DNA of 64,000 nucleotides, from NCBI GenBank assembly GCA_026874595.1, contig CM049306.1:93051642-93115641 (forward strand), in the 5' to 3' direction. The DNA is from Sipunculus nudus. Taxonomy: Eukaryota > Annelida > Sipuncula > Golfingiida > Sipunculidae. A program made the position numbers and the translations under genes. Positions within the stretch are counted from its first letter, which is position 1. Every line of letters begins with the position of its first letter. Below, one piece after another: positions 60,950-64,000 of this stretch. The notes beneath the pieces are model-generated. The model worked only from the letters and a program-made list of their open reading frames with translations, was not told the DNA's origin and ran no database searches.

Positions 60950-61430
60950 TTCAGGTTACCCCCATATCAGGTCACCCGCCCTCCCCCCCCCCCCCCCCCG
61001 ATAATCTGAAATCGATATCAAGCTACCTCCGCAGTGTCGAGGTGACCTCTTCGTGATTCAACCAAATGCTAAATTCTAATGCTTTAAACTAATTAAATAT
61101 TTAAAAAAAATTCACGTGTAATATATAATATTTAAAACCTGTAATCAATGTATGGAAAATAAAATTGTCGCAAATAGGTACTTTTATTGTTAATAATATT
61201 TATAGTGACATCAAAGCGCGTAACATATTTCTTACAAACAAAAGTTATACAAAGATTCAATCTAATTTTAGTAAACAAGAAGAAAAAATATAAGAATGTT
61301 AAACAAAAATATACTTAAAGAAAGAAATGGTTTGAGGGGTGATCTGAAATCGATTTCAATTTCCCTGGTGGGGAGTGGGTTATTACCCCATGGTTACCTA
61401 AAGCGGGGGTGTTCTGAAATCGCTACACCG
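60950..61430. repeat. Repeats with TCTGAAATCGAT and GGTTACC
   Basis: TCTGAAATCGAT recurs at about 61004 and 61343, each near GGTTACC or GGTGACC. The same phrases appear inverted at 8560-8665. A C-run lies at 60984-61001. Confidence 0.45.
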
Positions 61431-61439
61431 GTAAATGTC

Positions 61440-62820
61440 AACTATGAACCATTCTGGCCGATGAGGGAGTAATAATATAAGTTCAGAAGTCAGTTGGGCG
61501 GATGATGTTCTGTCATGCATTAAGTGTAGCCATTGCTTTCCACAATAGACGGATTAAACGTTGGAACAATTCAGGTTGGAAAACGTGGGGGTGTAATATT
61601 TGAAAGCTCCTGCCTGTCAATGAAACATTAAATTGTTTGCTAGATGGTGTCTTTAGGCAACATATATAAGAAAAGCTGGTTACATACACATGGGAGTATG
61701 GGTAATGTATTTTATGTAAAAGGAGACATGGCATTTGTCAAGAGATATGGTCTCCCAGCAGCCACTGGGGCACGGACGAATCAATCCGAACGCCACTTAC
61801 CATGACGTAACCGGGAGGCCGTCTTGTTTGTCACGCGCAGACCACCCACGTTCTCAAAATACCTGGGTAATTCAATGGATATTATTACAAATCATAGACT
61901 AGAAAATGAGTCTTCCACTATCATCAAGTGGGTGGGCATTGACATTTTTTAACGTGGTTGTCCCCGATGAACTTCTCACATTGATTCTGTAGTGGTGATA
62001 TTACATGAAAATAAAAACGGAGCTGAGTGAACGGAATAACCAGAGGTTAATGCGTTTTCACCTATACCCTAATGTGGTGTTTGATTAATAATTGAACAGG
62101 ATCTATTGAATTAGTAATTAATGGTAACGCATGCCACTGGTTACACCCTCTTTTCATCGAACGATTCCAATACCCAATCGATGAGGGAGTATAGCTTTTC
62201 TTTTGTCGTCCCTCATTACTGTAAGTAACCAAATGAAAGTGAGACGCAAATTTCAGGGACAGTAGCCTTTGAGGGAAAGGTCTCGTGACAAAGATAAAGG
62301 CTGGAGGCAAACAATGTTCCCGTATACCATCAGTCTATTAAGGTCTTTACCATTAATCAGACTCTATGGTAGCGTGTTATTGTTTGATAAGTGTTCGTCA
62401 TTTTAATGGCAGTGTTAATTTGAAGTAATGACAGCATTTCAGTCATGTGGACCTAATTAATTACTGCTTGATGGGCCTTGCATACAGGTATGAAATTTCG
62501 CCGAATTCACCGTCTGTTCCGTCACATTGGCGTGTTTGTCAAGCCATTTTCAAATTAAAATAGCACGATACCTATCCGCCTCAGTGAGATGAGCAGAGTT
62601 TTAAGTTCCGTGGGTGGAGCCTACGAAATCGATACTTGGCACTCATGATATGCAAGGAGGGGATAACTTTTTGTCATACCGGTGGTCAGAGCAAACAGAG
62701 CGCTTCCAAGCTCCACCAAACACTCGTTGACGAGGAGGGGATTTATTAAAACCCATTGTCGACTAATTCATATTTTTACGCCTCTTTGAAGCAGGACTGT
62801 CGTCATTATCCGGCCAGTGG
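61440..62820. other. Non-coding sequence poor in simple repeats
   Basis: No microsatellite or recognised element. It has TAATTAATTA and other homeodomain-type sites near 62450. It could hold regulatory elements for the downstream gene, which cannot be shown from one sequence. Confidence 0.35.
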
Positions 62821-62821
62821 C

Positions 62822-62947
62822 ATTATTTAACAGAAAGGCTCTCTGACAGTTTCTATCGGACAGTTACAGTCCACCGGCCCGCCAGTAAATTGTTCTCTGA
62901 CAAGCGTTGAAAGTCTTTCCTTGTCGACGTTACCATCTAGTTAAAAG
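62822..62947 (+). other. Candidate second promoter and non-coding first exon 1b
   Basis: A TATTTAA-type box at 62824-62830 precedes about 95 bases without ATG that end GTTAAAAG before a gtaagc donor. The layout copies exon 1a about 5.4 kb upstream. Confidence 0.4.
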
Positions 62948-63191
62948 GTAAGCCTCTTGTGAATCATTTCCTCATAAATGCTAAACAACATTCTTTGTAT
63001 AAATTTACTTGTAAATTTCTTTATATATTTGTTCAATAATCATAATTTTTAATATAATTTTTAATTGAAAAAGTTTTAAATATATTATGTTAGAAGAGCA
63101 GTCGGGGAGTATACAAAAACACATTTGATATTCCTCATGTTACCTTCGAGGACTCTCTTACAGAATGGTTGATTTTCTTACAGAATGGTTG

Positions 63192-63480
63192 ATTTTCTAT
63201 CAAAGTGGTCGGAACGTCAAACATGTGCGCCACCGACATTGGGTTCGATTCCCGAATCGGCCCAATATGTTTCCCTGAGCAATTTGTCTTCATAACAAAT
63301 GAGGGCTCTTCCAAAATGACGGCATACTTTGTGGCCCGGTGAATGGTGGTATGAAGTAATTGGGCGCTTACCGCCACCTTGTCCACCAAAAGTGTGATTC
63401 CTGGGATAAAGTTAATCTTGTGCCGATAGCAGAACGCTCTTAAGATTGGGTGTGTTACGGGTTGACACCGAAGCGTACCG
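63192..63480 (+). repeat. tRNA-derived SINE, nearly full length
   Basis: AAAGTGGTCGGAACGTC (A-box region) and GGTTCGATTCC (B box, 63242-63252) are followed by a body of about 220 bases. The long open frame on the opposite strand is only antisense to this SINE. Confidence 0.65.
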
Positions 63481-63510
63481 AACTGTCTCGTTAGTGTAGC
63501 TTGCTTTCCT

Positions 63511-63605
63511 ACAGAAGCGGTCAGAGCGCCGGACATGAACGTCACCGGCATGGGTTCGAGTCCCGAATCATCCCAATATATTCCACTGAGCAATTTGTCT
63601 TTGTA
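63511..63605 (+). repeat. tRNA-derived SINE, head fragment
   Basis: GCGGTCAGAGCGCC and GGTTCGAGTCC are followed by GAGCAATTTGTCTT as in the first copy. It then stops in an A-rich stretch. Confidence 0.65.
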
Positions 63606-63859
63606 AAAAAAATATATCTATATATACAGAGAATATCAAATGCTTATCCAACTATCTGTCGATTTTTCATAGAATTATTCATTTGACATGCTTTAAAAAT
63701 TAAAATGTCTGAGTAGGTGGTGCAGCGGCAATTTAAATATTTTTATTTTTAAAGGTTAAGAATTTAGGTTTAAACAACTAACCTGAATAACAGGTACGGG
63801 TAGCAGTTTGCGAGAAACCCTAATATAAAAACATGCCAGTATTTACATGAGGGTTTATA

Positions 63860-63861
63860 TA

Positions 63862-63930
<69 letters not shown>

Positions 63931-63932
63931 AT
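63860..63932. repeat. (AT)n microsatellite
   Basis: About 30 AT units with short GTAT flanks. Confidence 0.95.
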
Positions 63933-64000
63933 GTATAATAAACAGACGTATTTTACTGCAGTTCAATGATGTAATTATATACTGAGTTTGGTGGAATACT

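Noticed and set aside
63192-63260. tRNA gene
   Set aside because: B box present but no acceptor stem pairing or anticodon arm; fits a SINE head.
63135-63593. 152-codon minus-strand open frame
   Set aside because: It is antisense to a tRNA-derived SINE; the apparent protein follows the repeat and has no domain.
1-64000. Integrated virus or bacterial contamination
   Set aside because: No capsid, polymerase or operon-like dense coding; introns, SINEs and solo LTRs indicate animal DNA.

Overview
The window is AT-rich animal nuclear DNA. It has GT-AG split genes with short exons and introns of hundreds to thousands of bases. It also holds very many (AT)n, (AAT)n, (CA)n and (CT)n microsatellites, long G or C runs, solo LTRs, MITE-like elements and tRNA-derived SINEs. 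Nothing looks bacterial or viral. The repeat style and the look of the proteins suggest a marine mollusc, perhaps a bivalve. That is an inference; no lineage-specific gene proves it.

Left third (1-31,000): two tandem paralogous genes on the minus strand. Gene B is complete: eight coding exons between 30,896 (ATG) and 14,992 (TAA), 446 residues. Gene A has six coding exons between 7,776 (ATG) and 949, 350 residues; its last two exons must lie left of the window. The six shared exons have the same intron phases and, except for one extra codon in exon 1, the same lengths. Both proteins have a signal peptide and then an alpha/beta-hydrolase domain with a GHSLGG nucleophile elbow, an A-D-L-D-G-L acid loop and an N-H-G-Q-F histidine loop. 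A C-terminal region of about 210 residues follows, which I cannot assign to a named family. A stop-containing relic of exon 7 (12,001-12,119) between the genes points to a third, lost paralogue or exon duplication. Broken copies of the end of exon 4 lie inside intron 4 of gene A.

The introns and spacers hold mobile DNA. There are three solo LTRs (2.6, 13.0 and 28.7 kb), with a fourth truncated copy at 60.3 kb. There is a 1.56-kb hAT-like element (9,712-11,271), an 890-bp pogo/Tigger-like element 39 bp from a splice acceptor of gene B (17,311-18,200), a dimeric repeat ending in GGACGG steps (22.7-23.4 kb), and several repeat pairs.

Middle (31,000-56,000): mostly non-coding. It holds a GC-rich tandem TIR element (32.6-34.1 kb), an ATT microsatellite cluster (37.2-38.0 kb), inverted copies of one MITE (40.8 and 44.2 kb) and many (AT)n tracts. 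Two isolated exon candidates stand out: a plus-strand exon at 39,739-39,892 whose end resembles the start of a receptor transmembrane helix, and a weaker minus-strand one at 46,241-46,408.

Right part (56,000-64,000): two promoter-like segments on the plus strand. Each is followed by a short ATG-free exon candidate ending at a strong gtaagc donor (57,484 and 62,947). They look like alternative first exons of a gene whose coding part would lie right of the window. All exon boundaries were read by eye without transcript data.
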